Source of the DNA: Tannerella forsythia
Lineage (GTDB): Bacteria; Bacteroidota; Bacteroidia; Bacteroidales; Tannerellaceae
DNA length: 64,000 nucleotides
Assembly: GCF_003860135.1 (NCBI RefSeq)
Contig: NZ_RQYN01000006.1
Coordinates: 1 to 64,000, forward strand
Direction: 5' to 3'
Shown here: piece by piece, positions 56,313 through 64,000 of the stretch
Layout: each line of letters begins with the position of its first letter
How positions within the stretch are numbered: the stretch's first letter is position 1
Made by a program: the position numbers and the translations under genes
The notes under the pieces: generated by a model
What the model saw: the letters and a program-made list of their open reading frames with translations, nothing else
Databases searched by the model: none
Told to the model about the DNA's origin: nothing

Positions 56313-57854
56313 TTATTTCTCTTCATCGGGCCAGGGACACGGTTTACCTGTGGCCTTGAACAAAGGACGTTGGGCATCGACACTGCGTAGATAGGTGCCG
56401 AGCTTTTCGGATAAGGCGGTGACACGTTGCGGACAGGAGGCGGACAATTCCTGCGCTTCACCGATGTCTTCGGAAATGTTAAACAGTTCTTTCTTGCCGG
56501 TCTCGTAGTAATAAATGAGTTTCCAGTCTCCCTCGCGAATGGTACATGAAGGGCCGACTCCCGGCCCGCTGCCGTCCCACAGGTTCGGGCAGTTCCAGAA
56601 GAGCGCGCGGCCGTCCGAAGGATTCTTGCCTTTGCCGGTGAGGAGGGGGACGAAGCTTCGTCCGTCGATGGGTTGTGCGATTTCATCGTTCTTTATTCCG
56701 GCCATTTCGAGGATGGAAGGAAAGAAATCTTCGATGATGACGTAATCATTGCAACGGGTTTGAGGCTTCACCTGCCCGGGCCATGCAACGATCATGGGTT
56801 CGCGTATCCCGCCTTCGTAAGCCGAGCCTTTTCCGCTTTTGAGGGGAGCGTTGTGGGTATGCAGCGTGCCGCCTCGCCATTTCGCTCCGCAACTGAACCC
56901 TCCGTTATCGCTCATAAAGAGGATGATGGTCCGGTCGGCCTCGCCATTCGCTTCGAGCCAGTCCATCAGATCGCCGAGGCTCTTGTCCATCCCTTCGATC
57001 AGGGCGGCATAGGCTGCCTCTCTGGGGTCTAACCCCTTGTCGAGATATTTGGCATAGAAACGCATGTCTTTATCGACGGGGATATGAATGGCGTAGTGTG
57101 CCATATACAGGAAGAACGGCTGTCCGTATCGCTTCGCCTTATCGAGGGCGCGGATGGCTTCGAGCGTAAGCGCCTCGGTGGCGAAGATGTCTTTGCCGTG
57201 ATATTTTTCGAGTCCCGGGATGGCAAAGAGCGATTGTGCGCCGCCATCGATGCGATTGCCGAAGTTCTGTTCGCCGAGGTAGCTGGCCAGCCCTCCGGCC
57301 GCGTGGCCGGCAATGTTGATCTCAAAGCCGAAATGCGCGGGGTTTTCGCCCGGCGTATCGATGGCGCCGAAGTGTGCCTTTCCGCAGTGGATGGTATGGT
57401 ATCCGTGCTCTTTGAGCAACTGCACGAACGAAGTCGCGCAGTAGGTCTGTTCGATGCCCGGCACCTGACAGATCCCGTTCACATTCCATTGCGGAAATTC
57501 GAGGACATCGCTTGAAGCATCGGTCGATTGGTTACGATGAAGCGTCCAGTTCGTCACCCGGTGTCGTGCCGCGTTGGCTCCGGTGAGCAGGCTACATCGC
57601 GTGGGCGAACTGATGGCCGAAGCATACGCCTGCGTGAACACCATGCCCTGCCGTGCGAGGCGTTCCATATTCGGCGTTTCGTACGTATCGTTGAACGGCG
57701 TACGCTGTGTCCAGAAAGGCAAAGAAGTATCCTGCCAGCCCATATCGTCGACCATAAAGAGTATGATATTCGGACGACGGACGGTATCTTGTGTTTCCGC
57801 GCCCTGCGCAACAACCGGAAGCAGAGCGAGCGGGATAAGGCGTGTTGTTTTCAT
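56313..57854 (-). CDS. Periplasmic serine-type sulfatase (S1 family), second copy
   Basis: 513 residues from MKTTRLIP, which opens a signal peptide (LALLPVVAQGAE). A start three codons earlier is only 12 bases from the -7 box and is less likely. Seen: FMVDDMGWQD metal site, catalytic ISSPTRCSLLTG with Ser82, HCGKAHFG, and MSDNGGFSCG. It is not a close copy of the 47765 sulfatase. Serine type needs anSME activation. It lies upstream of the susC-susD pair on the same strand, but a 990-base gap with repeats and separate promoters shows it is its own transcription unit. Confidence 0.92.
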   Translation of the reverse strand: MKTTRLIPLALLPVVAQGAETQDTVRRPNIILFMVDDMGWQDTSLPFWTQRTPFNDTYETPNMERLARQGMVFTQAYASAISSPTRCSLLTGANAARHRVTNWTLHRNQSTDASSDVLEFPQWNVNGICQVPGIEQTYCATSFVQLLKEHGYHTIHCGKAHFGAIDTPGENPAHFGFEINIAGHAAGGLASYLGEQNFGNRIDGGAQSLFAIPGLEKYHGKDIFATEALTLEAIRALDKAKRYGQPFFLYMAHYAIHIPVDKDMRFYAKYLDKGLDPREAAYAALIEGMDKSLGDLMDWLEANGEADRTIILFMSDNGGFSCGAKWRGGTLHTHNAPLKSGKGSAYEGGIREPMIVAWPGQVKPQTRCNDYVIIEDFFPSILEMAGIKNDEIAQPIDGRSFVPLLTGKGKNPSDGRALFWNCPNLWDGSGPGVGPSCTIREGDWKLIYYYETGKKELFNISEDIGEAQELSASCPQRVTALSEKLGTYLRSVDAQRPLFKATGKPCPWPDEEK

Positions 57855-57874
57855 TGTTGTCATGCGTATACGGG

Positions 57875-57882
57875 CAAAGGTA
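57875..57882 (-). promoter_or_regulatory. -7 box (TACCTTTG) for the sulfatase
   Basis: A perfect TACCTTTG on the minus strand 20 bases before the ATG at 57854; it favours that start. Confidence 0.6.
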
Positions 57883-57904
57883 GCGACATCTGTCGGTTTT
57901 TCGT

Positions 57905-57912
57905 TATCTTTG
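57905..57912 (+). promoter_or_regulatory. -7 box (TATCTTTG) for the rhodanese gene
   Basis: A perfect TATCTTTG 20 bases before the ATG at 57933; divergent from the sulfatase promoter. Confidence 0.65.
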
Positions 57913-57932
57913 CCGCCCTAATTTTTTGGATT

Positions 57933-58322
57933 ATGACGAAATTTATCGCAGTAATATCATTGTTTGTGGCGCTTTGCTGTGCGAAACCAACCGGCGGCGG
58001 AAATCTTACATCGTATTCGGTCGCAGAGTTCGATGCTTTACTAAAAAGCAACAAATCGATTCAGTTGGTAGACGTTCGTCGCCCGGACGAGTTTAAGGCC
58101 GGACACATCGAAGGAGCGATCCTGATCGATGTCACGGAAAAAGACTTTCTGGCGAAGGCCGATTCGCTGCTCGACAAGTCGCGCCCCGTGGCCGTCTATT
58201 GCCGGAGCGGCAGGCGTAGCCGAAGAGCGGCCGCGATGTTAGTTGAAAAAGGCTATACGGTTCATAATTTGAACGAAGGCTATCATGAATGGCGTCTTTA
58301 TCAGGAGGGGAAAAAACCATGA
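57933..58322 (+). CDS. Rhodanese-like lipoprotein
   Basis: 129 residues. The N-terminus MTKFIAVISLFVALCCAKP is a lipoprotein signal with the lipid-bearing Cys near residue 16-17. A single rhodanese domain follows: VDVRRPDEFKAGHIEGAI and the active loop CRSGRRSRRAA with the catalytic Cys. Such periplasmic domains carry sulfur or bind thiols; the substrate is unknown. The start was placed after the promoter, so a longer upstream extension running through the divergent sulfatase was discarded. The terminator stem overlaps its stop codon. Confidence 0.88.
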   Translation: MTKFIAVISLFVALCCAKPTGGGNLTSYSVAEFDALLKSNKSIQLVDVRRPDEFKAGHIEGAILIDVTEKDFLAKADSLLDKSRPVAVYCRSGRRSRRAAAMLVEKGYTVHNLNEGYHEWRLYQEGKKP

Positions 58323-58345
58323 GGATTTCCCCTCCTCTTTTTTTT
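58303..58345 (+). terminator. Terminator of the rhodanese gene
   Basis: AGGAGGGGAAA/TTTCCCCTCCT, 11 bp, then C and eight T. The left arm lies within the last codons of the gene. Confidence 0.9.
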
Positions 58346-58350
58346 CGGTC

Positions 58351-59361
58351 TTAGCCGATCGTCCCGGCCTTGAGCAAGTATTCGGCAATCTGTACGGCAT
58401 TCAGGGCCGCTCCCTTTTTGATCTGGTCGCTGACCGCCCAAAACGTTAATCCGTTCGGATGAGCAAGGTCTTTGCGGATACGGCCTACGTAGACAGGGTC
58501 TTTCCCGGCTACGAAGAGCGGCATCGGATAATCTTTCTTGGCCGGATCGTCCTGTAAGACGATTCCTTCGGCACGGGCAAACGCTTCTTTTGCCTCTTCG
58601 ACCGAGACAGGACGCTCCGTTTCTACCCAGATCGCTTCGCTGTGCGCACGCATCACCGGAACACGTATGCACGTCGCGCTCACCTCGATGTCGGAATGCA
58701 TGATTTTGCGGGTCTCGCTGTACATCTTCATCTCTTCCTTCGTATAACCGTTGTCGGTAAATACGTCGATCTGAGGAATCAGATTATACGCAAGTTGATA
58801 AGCGAATTTTTCGACCGTCGGCTCTTCGCCTTTGAGAAGCTGCGCGTACTGCTTCACCAGCTCGTCCATCGCGGCTGCGCCGGCGCCGCTGGCAGCCTGA
58901 TACGTGGCTACATGCACCCGTTTGATATGCGAGAGTTTTTCAATGACGTTCAACGCTACGACCATCTGGATCGTCGAACAGTTGGGATTCGCGATGATTC
59001 CTTTCGGACGTGTCAGCGCGTCCTCCGGATTGATTTCGGGCACGACCAAAGGCACGTCGGCATCCATCCGGAAAGCGCTTGAATTGTCGATCATCACCGT
59101 GCCGTGTTTCGTGATCGTTCCGGCATATTCGACGGAAGTACCGCCTCCGGCCGAAGTAAAAGCCACATCGATGCCTTTGAAATCGTCATTGTGTTTCAGT
59201 TCTTTGACGATATATGGTTTTCCTCGAAACGTGTATTCACGTCCCGCGCTACGCGACGAACCGAACAGTACCAGCTCATCCATCGGAAAACTTCTCTCTT
59301 CGAGCACACGAAGGAACTCCTGTCCTACCGCACCGCTTACTCCAACAATTGCTACTTTCAT
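58351..59361 (-). CDS. asd: Aspartate-semialdehyde dehydrogenase
   Basis: 336 residues. It reduces aspartyl phosphate to the semialdehyde for lysine/diaminopimelate, threonine and methionine synthesis. Seen: [18 protein letters not shown] nucleotide loop, [13 protein letters not shown], the catalytic Cys of [10 protein letters not shown], and [15 protein letters not shown]. An upstream in-frame extension of 92 codons lies across the promoter and was rejected; the start is at MKVAIVG. Single gene, ending six bases from the rhodanese terminator. Confidence 0.96.
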   Translation of the reverse strand: MKVAIVGVSGAVGQEFLRVLEERSFPMDELVLFGSSRSAGREYTFRGKPYIVKELKHNDDFKGIDVAFTSAGGGTSVEYAGTITKHGTVMIDNSSAFRMDADVPLVVPEINPEDALTRPKGIIANPNCSTIQMVVALNVIEKLSHIKRVHVATYQAASGAGAAAMDELVKQYAQLLKGEEPTVEKFAYQLAYNLIPQIDVFTDNGYTKEEMKMYSETRKIMHSDIEVSATCIRVPVMRAHSEAIWVETERPVSVEEAKEAFARAEGIVLQDDPAKKDYPMPLFVAGKDPVYVGRIRKDLAHPNGLTFWAVSDQIKKGAALNAVQIAEYLLKAGTIG

Positions 59362-59438
59362 CTTTTTCGTTTTAAAGAATATGGAATGTTTGATATTTTT
59401 CGTTGTATATTTGTAACAGAAATCTTCAAATACGGCTG

Positions 59439-59446
59439 CAAAGATA
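59439..59446 (-). promoter_or_regulatory. -7 box (TATCTTTG) for asd
   Basis: A perfect TATCTTTG on the minus strand 78 bases before the asd ATG, giving a leader of about 70 bases. Confidence 0.65.
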
Positions 59447-59524
59447 GAAAAAACAAATACGGCAGACGGTATCTGCCGTATATTTTTCATGCGTTGCAGG
59501 CCGAGAAACAAGGAGGGAAGTACA

Positions 59525-61486
59525 ATGAAACACATGATGCTACTCGTTTGCTTGATGCTTATGCCGGTCTTCTTGCGGGCACAAACGTCCGATCCGTCGA
59601 AACCCGGCGATGTGCTACTGAACGAAGTAATGGCCAATCCGAAAGGACTGACGGCATTGCCGGAAACAGAATATATCGAAATCTACAATGCTTCGGGCAA
59701 AAGCCTTTCGTTGAAAGGGTGGGGTTTCATTTACGATAAGACAACGATTGCTCTGCCCGATATTACGCTGCCTGCCGGCGGATATGCCGTGCTTTATCGC
59801 GAAGGGCGAGAGATTGTGATTCCTACCGAGGCGCTGAAGTTAGGCTTAAAAAAGTTCCCTGCGAATCTGGCCAATGGCGGTAAGCATATCGCCTTAAAAA
59901 ACTCGGAGGGGCATCTTATTCATGCCTACGACTACCCGAAAGCCGTAGCCGGGAAATCGCACGAACGCGGAGCAGATAATACGTGGCATCTCTGTACCGA
60001 TCCGCGCGGAGGTACGCCCGGCATGGTGAATTCGTCGCCTACCTCACCACCCGGCCCGACGCCCCCTCCTGAACCTCCGACACCACCCCAACCTCCGGTT
60101 CAGCCCGATCCGTCGAAACCCGGCGATGTGCTGCTGAACGAAGTGATGGCCAATCCGAAAGGACTGACGGCATTGCCGGAAACGGAATATATCGAAATCT
60201 ACAATGCTTCGGGCAAAAGCCTTTCGTTGAAAGGATGGGTTTTCATTTACGATAAGACGACGATTGCTCTGCCCGATATTACGCTGCCTGCCGGCGGATA
60301 TGCCGTGCTTTATCGCGAAGGGCAAGAGATTGTGATTCCTACTGAGGCGCTGAAGTTAGGCTTAAAAAAGTTCCCTGCGAATCTGGCCAATGGCGGTAAG
60401 CATATCGCTTTGAAAAACTCGGAGGGGCATCTTATTCATGCCTACGACTACCCGAAAGCCGTAGCCGGGAAATCGCACGAACGAGGCTCGGATAATACGT
60501 GGCATCTCTGTACCGATCCGCGCGGAGGTACGCCCGGCATGGTGAATTCGTCGCCTACCTCGCCACCCGAACCGACGCCTCCTCCGGAACCTCCGACACC
60601 ACCTCAACCTCCGGTCCCTCCGGTTCAGCCCGAGCCTCCGACACCTGAAGAGCCGATCAAAATCGAGCCCGGTGAAATCGTCGTGAATGAGATTTTACCC
60701 AATCCATTCGCCGGCGGAAGCGAATTTATCGAACTCTACAATCGTTCGGGACGGACATTGCCGGTAAACGGCCTTGCCCTTGCGATCCGAAAGGCGAACG
60801 GTGAAATCGGTACGCAGTACCCTCTGACATCGGTCAAAGACTCTCTTGCGGCCGACGGATATCTCGTCGTCACCTCAAACCGTAGCGGAGTGACCGACTT
60901 TTATACGATTCCTTTTCCTGAGCGGATCCATGAACTCAAATTGCCCATCCTGCATAACAATGAAGCGACGATCGTTCTGTTGCGAAAAGCCGACTCTCTC
61001 GTCATCGATAAGGTGGCTTACTCGTCGAAGTGGCATGATGCGGCCATCAGACACATGAAAGGCGTTTCGCTGGAGCGCATCCGTCCCGACGGAGCGTCGG
61101 AAGAGGCATCGAATTGGGCTTCGGCGGCTTCGGAAGCAGGTTACGCGACACCCGGATACAGAAACTCGCAGTTCAGGGATACGCAGACTGACTACTCGCT
61201 TGCCATCGAACCGCCGGAATATCTCCATGCTGCCGACCGTTACGTTATATCTTACCGAACAGACAAAACAGGTTATCGTTGCCGGGTCGAGGTATATACA
61301 CCCAACGGGAAGAGAGTCGCGGAAATAGTGAACAACCAACTGCTAACGCCTAACGGCAAAATCTCGTGGGATGGCACAGGAACAGACGGAAGCCGCCTGT
61401 CGCCCGGCGTGTATATCTTCTTTGCCGAGCTTTACCACTCCGACGGCAACCGCCGACGGGTCAAAAAAGCGTTTCTGGTTCACTGA
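59525..61486 (+). CDS. Surface protein with duplicated lamin-tail domains and a T9SS tail
   Basis: 653 residues. A signal peptide ([19 protein letters not shown]) is followed by two nearly identical 172-residue blocks. Each has a lamin-tail domain ([53 protein letters not shown]) and a Pro-rich linker with repeated [12 protein letters not shown] third, diverged LTD ([28 protein letters not shown]) follows, then a T9SS-type tail with a FlgD-like [22 protein letters not shown] and a basic end [11 protein letters not shown]. LTDs bind extracellular partners or DNA in other bacteria; this role is open. Convergent overlap of seven bases with dusB. Confidence 0.9.
   Translation: MKHMMLLVCLMLMPVFLRAQTSDPSKPGDVLLNEVMANPKGLTALPETEYIEIYNASGKSLSLKGWGFIYDKTTIALPDITLPAGGYAVLYREGREIVIPTEALKLGLKKFPANLANGGKHIALKNSEGHLIHAYDYPKAVAGKSHERGADNTWHLCTDPRGGTPGMVNSSPTSPPGPTPPPEPPTPPQPPVQPDPSKPGDVLLNEVMANPKGLTALPETEYIEIYNASGKSLSLKGWVFIYDKTTIALPDITLPAGGYAVLYREGQEIVIPTEALKLGLKKFPANLANGGKHIALKNSEGHLIHAYDYPKAVAGKSHERGSDNTWHLCTDPRGGTPGMVNSSPTSPPEPTPPPEPPTPPQPPVPPVQPEPPTPEEPIKIEPGEIVVNEILPNPFAGGSEFIELYNRSGRTLPVNGLALAIRKANGEIGTQYPLTSVKDSLAADGYLVVTSNRSGVTDFYTIPFPERIHELKLPILHNNEATIVLLRKADSLVIDKVAYSSKWHDAAIRHMKGVSLERIRPDGASEEASNWASAASEAGYATPGYRNSQFRDTQTDYSLAIEPPEYLHAADRYVISYRTDKTGYRCRVEVYTPNGKRVAEIVNNQLLTPNGKISWDGTGTDGSRLSPGVYIFFAELYHSDGNRRRVKKAFLVH
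59591..60622. repeat. Near-identical 516-bp tandem duplication inside the lamin-tail gene
   Basis: Block 1 starts at 59591 and block 2 at 60107, exactly 516 bp apart (172 codons). They differ at only scattered, mostly silent bases, so the duplication is recent or kept alike by conversion. Confidence 0.9.
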
Positions 61487-62484
61487 CCCGCCATGGGTTG
61501 TTTATCGCGGATGATTTCTTCCACTCCGTCCATGATTTCGAACAGCTCCGACACGGTTTCGGCACGCAACATGGCGACCCGTGTCGGTTTGAAATCGGGA
61601 ATGCCTTTGAACAGAGGGGTTACAGCCAGATGACGACGGATATGGAGGATGCCGCGTCGTTCGTCAAGTCGTTCCACGCTTTGCCGAACCTGTCTTTTCA
61701 GGATATCGAGATACCATGCGAACGATTCGGGGCGAAGCAGCTCGCCTGCCTGTAAAAAGTGTTTTACTTCGCGGAAAATCCACGGCCGTCCGATGCTCGC
61801 GCGTCCGATCATCACGCCGTCTACCCCGTAGCGCTCAAACGCTTCCTTGCAACGCTCGGCCGACGTAATGTCGCCGTTGCCGATAATCGGGATATGCATG
61901 CGCGGATTCTCTTTTACGGCGCCGATAAGCGTCCAGTCCGCTTCGCCAGTGTACATCTGCGCTCGTGTGCGTCCGTGAATCGTGAGGGCTACGATGCCAC
62001 AGTCCTGTAGTTGCTCGGCCAGTTCGACGATGATGCGATGATCGGCATCCCAGCCGAGACGCGTCTTCACCGTTACCGGAATGTTTACGGCTTTCACTAC
62101 GGCACGCGTAATTTCAAGCATCAGCGGAATGTTGCGCAACATGCCCGCGCCGGCACCCTTATTGGCCACTTTCTTTACCGGGCAACCGAAATTGATGTCG
62201 AGAACATCGGGACGTGCGGCCTCACAAATCCGTGCGGCTTCGACCATGGGCATCACTTCGCGGCCGTAGATTTGTATTGCCACGGGGCGCTCTTCGTCCG
62301 AGACTCTAAGTTTCTCTTCCGTCTTGCTGACCTGACGGATCAGCGCATCGCTCGATACAAATTCGGTATAGACCATATCCGCCCCGAATTGCTTACACAT
62401 CAGACGAAACGAAATATCCGTCACATCTTCCATCGGTGCCAGCATGACCGGCCGTTCTCCCAAATCTATCGTTCCGATTTTCAT
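61480..62484 (-). CDS. dusB: tRNA-dihydrouridine synthase (DusB-like)
   Basis: 334 residues, FMN-dependent TIM barrel that reduces uridines in the tRNA D-loop. Seen: MLAPMEDVTDISFR, AIQIYGR, the catalytic Cys in DINFGCPVKKVANKGAGAGM, VKTRLGWD, TIHGRTRAQMYTGEADW and IGNGDITSAE. This pattern fits the DusB branch. It overlaps the convergent lamin-tail gene by seven bases. The promoter is not evident. Confidence 0.92.
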   Translation of the reverse strand: MKIGTIDLGERPVMLAPMEDVTDISFRLMCKQFGADMVYTEFVSSDALIRQVSKTEEKLRVSDEERPVAIQIYGREVMPMVEAARICEAARPDVLDINFGCPVKKVANKGAGAGMLRNIPLMLEITRAVVKAVNIPVTVKTRLGWDADHRIIVELAEQLQDCGIVALTIHGRTRAQMYTGEADWTLIGAVKENPRMHIPIIGNGDITSAERCKEAFERYGVDGVMIGRASIGRPWIFREVKHFLQAGELLRPESFAWYLDILKRQVRQSVERLDERRGILHIRRHLAVTPLFKGIPDFKPTRVAMLRAETVSELFEIMDGVEEIIRDKQPMAGQ

Positions 62485-62601
62485 CTTTTTCTCTCTTAAA
62501 CGGTTGTAAAAGTAATGATTTTAATGCCTCCCGACAAAAACAACGTGCGTCGCAGAACGTATTTCCAAACTACGGGCATCAAAATCAATGCTCCAAACGA
62601 A

Positions 62602-63336
62602 TCAAATTTCTTCCAAAGCGTAATATTGATAATCCCGCATCAAGGTACGGAGGAACGGCTCGTCCGGGATCGTAGTTTCGATCTTCAGAAAACTGCGAGC
62701 CTGTATCGCTAATTGATGAATGCGTAGCGAGCGTTTGTTTGTCCTGTCAGATAAGGTTTCAGCAATCAGGTTCATCTGTTCGAGCGACAGATTTTCGGCT
62801 TGCGGAAAGACCGGATGATAGTCTTCCGTCAAATGGCGCAGCTCGTGAAAGATCAACTGGATGCCCCGAAAATCTTTTTCCTTGATCACGAGGGTCCCAC
62901 CGGCAAGATCGCCGAAGCGCTGGTTGTTACGTGTCAGGATGATCGGGATCAGGCCGATAAACGACATGTGCAGATCGACAAGAAGCAGCAGCCAGCGCAG
63001 CAGGTAGGCGGAGAAAGAAGGCGTACTTCCGTCTTTCATCACGACACGTATGTTTGCCAGCTTTTTACCGGGCGATTGCCCTCGGTTAAATACTTCACAA
63101 AGGAGCGAATAACACACGGCGGGCAGATAGCAGACGATTATCGCAAGCGACAGAACGATGTCCAGCTCTTTTATTTCCGTGAAATTGGTATAAAGACTGA
63201 ACAAGAAAGAGATGACGAAGATGTAAGCGAACAGCAGAAGGGAGTCGATGGTTCGTGCCAGTATCCTGCTTCCGATGCTGGCGGGTTCCTGATCAATCTG
63301 TACGTACGAGTTCGTGATAATGCTTGAGTGTGCCAT
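62602..63336 (-). CDS. RDD-family membrane protein
   Basis: 244 residues. The RDD mark (RTIDSLLLFAYIF, with Arg and Asp) sits at residues ~28-40, followed by four hydrophobic segments up to about residue 130. A soluble C-terminal ~100 residues follows (FRGIQLIFHELRHLTEDYHP). RDD proteins include Na+/H+ antiporter-like members, but most are uncharacterised. It is 30 bases downstream of the EamA-like gene on the same strand. Confidence 0.8.
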   Translation of the reverse strand: MAHSSIITNSYVQIDQEPASIGSRILARTIDSLLLFAYIFVISFLFSLYTNFTEIKELDIVLSLAIIVCYLPAVCYSLLCEVFNRGQSPGKKLANIRVVMKDGSTPSFSAYLLRWLLLLVDLHMSFIGLIPIILTRNNQRFGDLAGGTLVIKEKDFRGIQLIFHELRHLTEDYHPVFPQAENLSLEQMNLIAETLSDRTNKRSLRIHQLAIQARSFLKIETTIPDEPFLRTLMRDYQYYALEEI

Positions 63337-63366
63337 TCGGTCGATGCTTCTTTGCTTGTTTTTCTC

Positions 63367-63720
63367 TTACCTTGTCAATAATACAACGCCGCCCATAATC
63401 AGGAGCACTCCGATCCACCGTGTGAGCGGAACGGTTTCGTGAAAAAAGAAGATCGCAGCCAGCGTACCGAAGATATAGCTGATACTGATCAGCGGGTAGG
63501 CTAATGACAAGGGGTAATGTTTTAGGATATAAAACCAGATGAACGAAGCGGCCACCATTGACAAACCCGAAGCGAGAAGCTGCCAACTGAGCATGGCCTG
63601 ACGGAAAAATTTCCACGTCCACGAAAAAGCCCCGATGTCGGCCATGGCGAATTTCAGGAAGATTTGTCCTGCCACCAGAAACAAGCACTGCACGGTCGAG
63701 CAGCAAAGTAATTTCAGCAT
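63367..63720 (-). CDS. Small EamA/SMR-type membrane protein (flippase-like)
   Basis: 117 residues with four hydrophobic segments and the LKHYPLSLAYPLISISYIFG stretch (residues ~66-85) that typifies small multidrug-resistance and ArnE/ArnF-type undecaprenyl-phosphate-sugar flippases. It would work as a dimer. Seven bases of overlap with the ketosynthase-like gene upstream imply a shared operon with it, so an envelope lipid or pigment cargo is possible (inference). Confidence 0.75.
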   Translation of the reverse strand: MLKLLCCSTVQCLFLVAGQIFLKFAMADIGAFSWTWKFFRQAMLSWQLLASGLSMVAASFIWFYILKHYPLSLAYPLISISYIFGTLAAIFFFHETVPLTRWIGVLLIMGGVVLLTR

Positions 63721-64000
63721 GATGACAAGAGAATGAAGGAGTGCGACTTATTTTTATAATGATTGTAGACGAGGATGCGTCTGACGTCGCGCAGGGGTTC
63801 CGTCTTTGCGCAAAGCAGGTGTGACGGTACTTCTTGGCGATGCAGGCAAGTGGCAGCGACATATACGCCTAATGCCGACGAAGTAAACGATTCGCCGAAG
63901 AGGTGTTTATATTGCATCATCGGACAATGTTCGAAAAGACGTGCCCTTCCCTCATGATACACCGTATCGTTTTGTTGGTGTGTATTGACACCTGTCAATA
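63714..64000 (-). CDS. C-terminal end of a beta-ketoacyl-synthase-like protein (cut by window)
   Basis: The frame stays open to the right edge, so only ~95 codons are visible. GVNTHQQND, followed later by KHLFGESFTSSALGVYVAA and RRILVYNHYKNKSHSF, is the ketosynthase C-terminal pattern (VNxHGTGTxxND and KxxxGHxxGAxG). The second catalytic His is replaced by Glu (FGES), so this may be a chain-length factor-like or non-condensing member, as in aryl-polyene/dialkylresorcinol gene sets. Family assignment is tentative because so little is visible. Confidence 0.55.
   Translation of the reverse strand, partial: LTGVNTHQQNDTVYHEGRARLFEHCPMMQYKHLFGESFTSSALGVYVAATCLHRQEVPSHLLCAKTEPLRDVRRILVYNHYKNKSHSFILLSSC

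Noticed and set aside
57528-57932. N-terminal extension of the rhodanese protein
   Set aside because: It runs through the divergent sulfatase gene and the promoter; the lipoprotein signal begins at 57933.
59362-59637. N-terminal extension of aspartate-semialdehyde dehydrogenase
   Set aside because: It crosses the -7 box at 59439-59446 and adds 92 codons before the conserved nucleotide-binding start.

Overview
The window is chromosomal DNA from a member of the Bacteroidota, most likely order Bacteroidales and close to Porphyromonadaceae/Tannerellaceae (family level is inference). The evidence is SusC/SusD outer-membrane pairs, serine-type sulfatases, surface proteins with type IX secretion (T9SS) C-terminal tails, Bacteroidetes-type promoters (TTG-N18-20-TAnnTTTG) in front of many genes, and a succinate-to-butyrate gene cluster of the kind known from Porphyromonas gingivalis. 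Base composition is near 50% GC. No insertion sequence, phage, integrase or CRISPR array was seen.

Layout. 1-1.1 kb: tail of a T9SS surface protein, then a patch of dispersed short repeats. 1.1-9.4 kb (minus strand): groEL-groES, hisS with a zinc metallopeptidase, purA, a Fur-family regulator and dipeptidyl peptidase III; groES and the peptidase each carry a sigma-54-like promoter. 9.4-18.2 kb: a 41-bp tandem array, a sugar-kinase/RapZ fusion overlapping a MurU-like nucleotidyltransferase, a methyltransferase behind a possible small RNA, free methionine-R-sulfoxide reductase, CCA-adding enzyme, a RelA/SpoT homologue and a HAD phosphatase. 18.2-19.4 kb: dispersed repeats and a 20-copy 21-bp palindromic array. 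19.4-28.5 kb: a cobalamin riboswitch followed by a complete set of genes from succinyl-CoA to butyryl-CoA. 28.5-36 kb: thioesterase, lptB, purD with a structured leader, two membrane proteins, an 84-bp periodic array and two alpha/beta hydrolases. 36-49 kb: a 1254-residue beta-helix surface protein, a GC-rich phospholipase D-like protein, tRNA-Ala, ruvC, gdhA and a receiver/ATP-grasp fusion. 47.7-57.9 kb (minus): a sulfated-glycan locus of two sulfatases, SusC, SusD and a broken second SusD, with two further 42-bp arrays. 57.9-64 kb: rhodanese, asd, a duplicated lamin-tail T9SS protein, dusB, an RDD protein, an EamA-like protein and the end of a ketosynthase-like gene.

How it fits together. 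The butyrate cluster (abfD, NifU-like, CoA transferase, 4-hydroxybutyrate dehydrogenase, sucD, bcd, etfB, etfA) needs no B12, while the competing route from succinate to propionate does. A B12 riboswitch at the head of this cluster therefore suggests that the vitamin sets which fermentation product is made. This is the strongest candidate here for an undescribed regulatory arrangement.

The second theme is intergenic. Five unrelated repeat arrays have periods of 21, 41, 42, 42 and 84 bp, close to 2, 4, 4, 4 and 8 turns of B-DNA, and most units carry a short dyad, which suggests a DNA-architecture role rather than coding.
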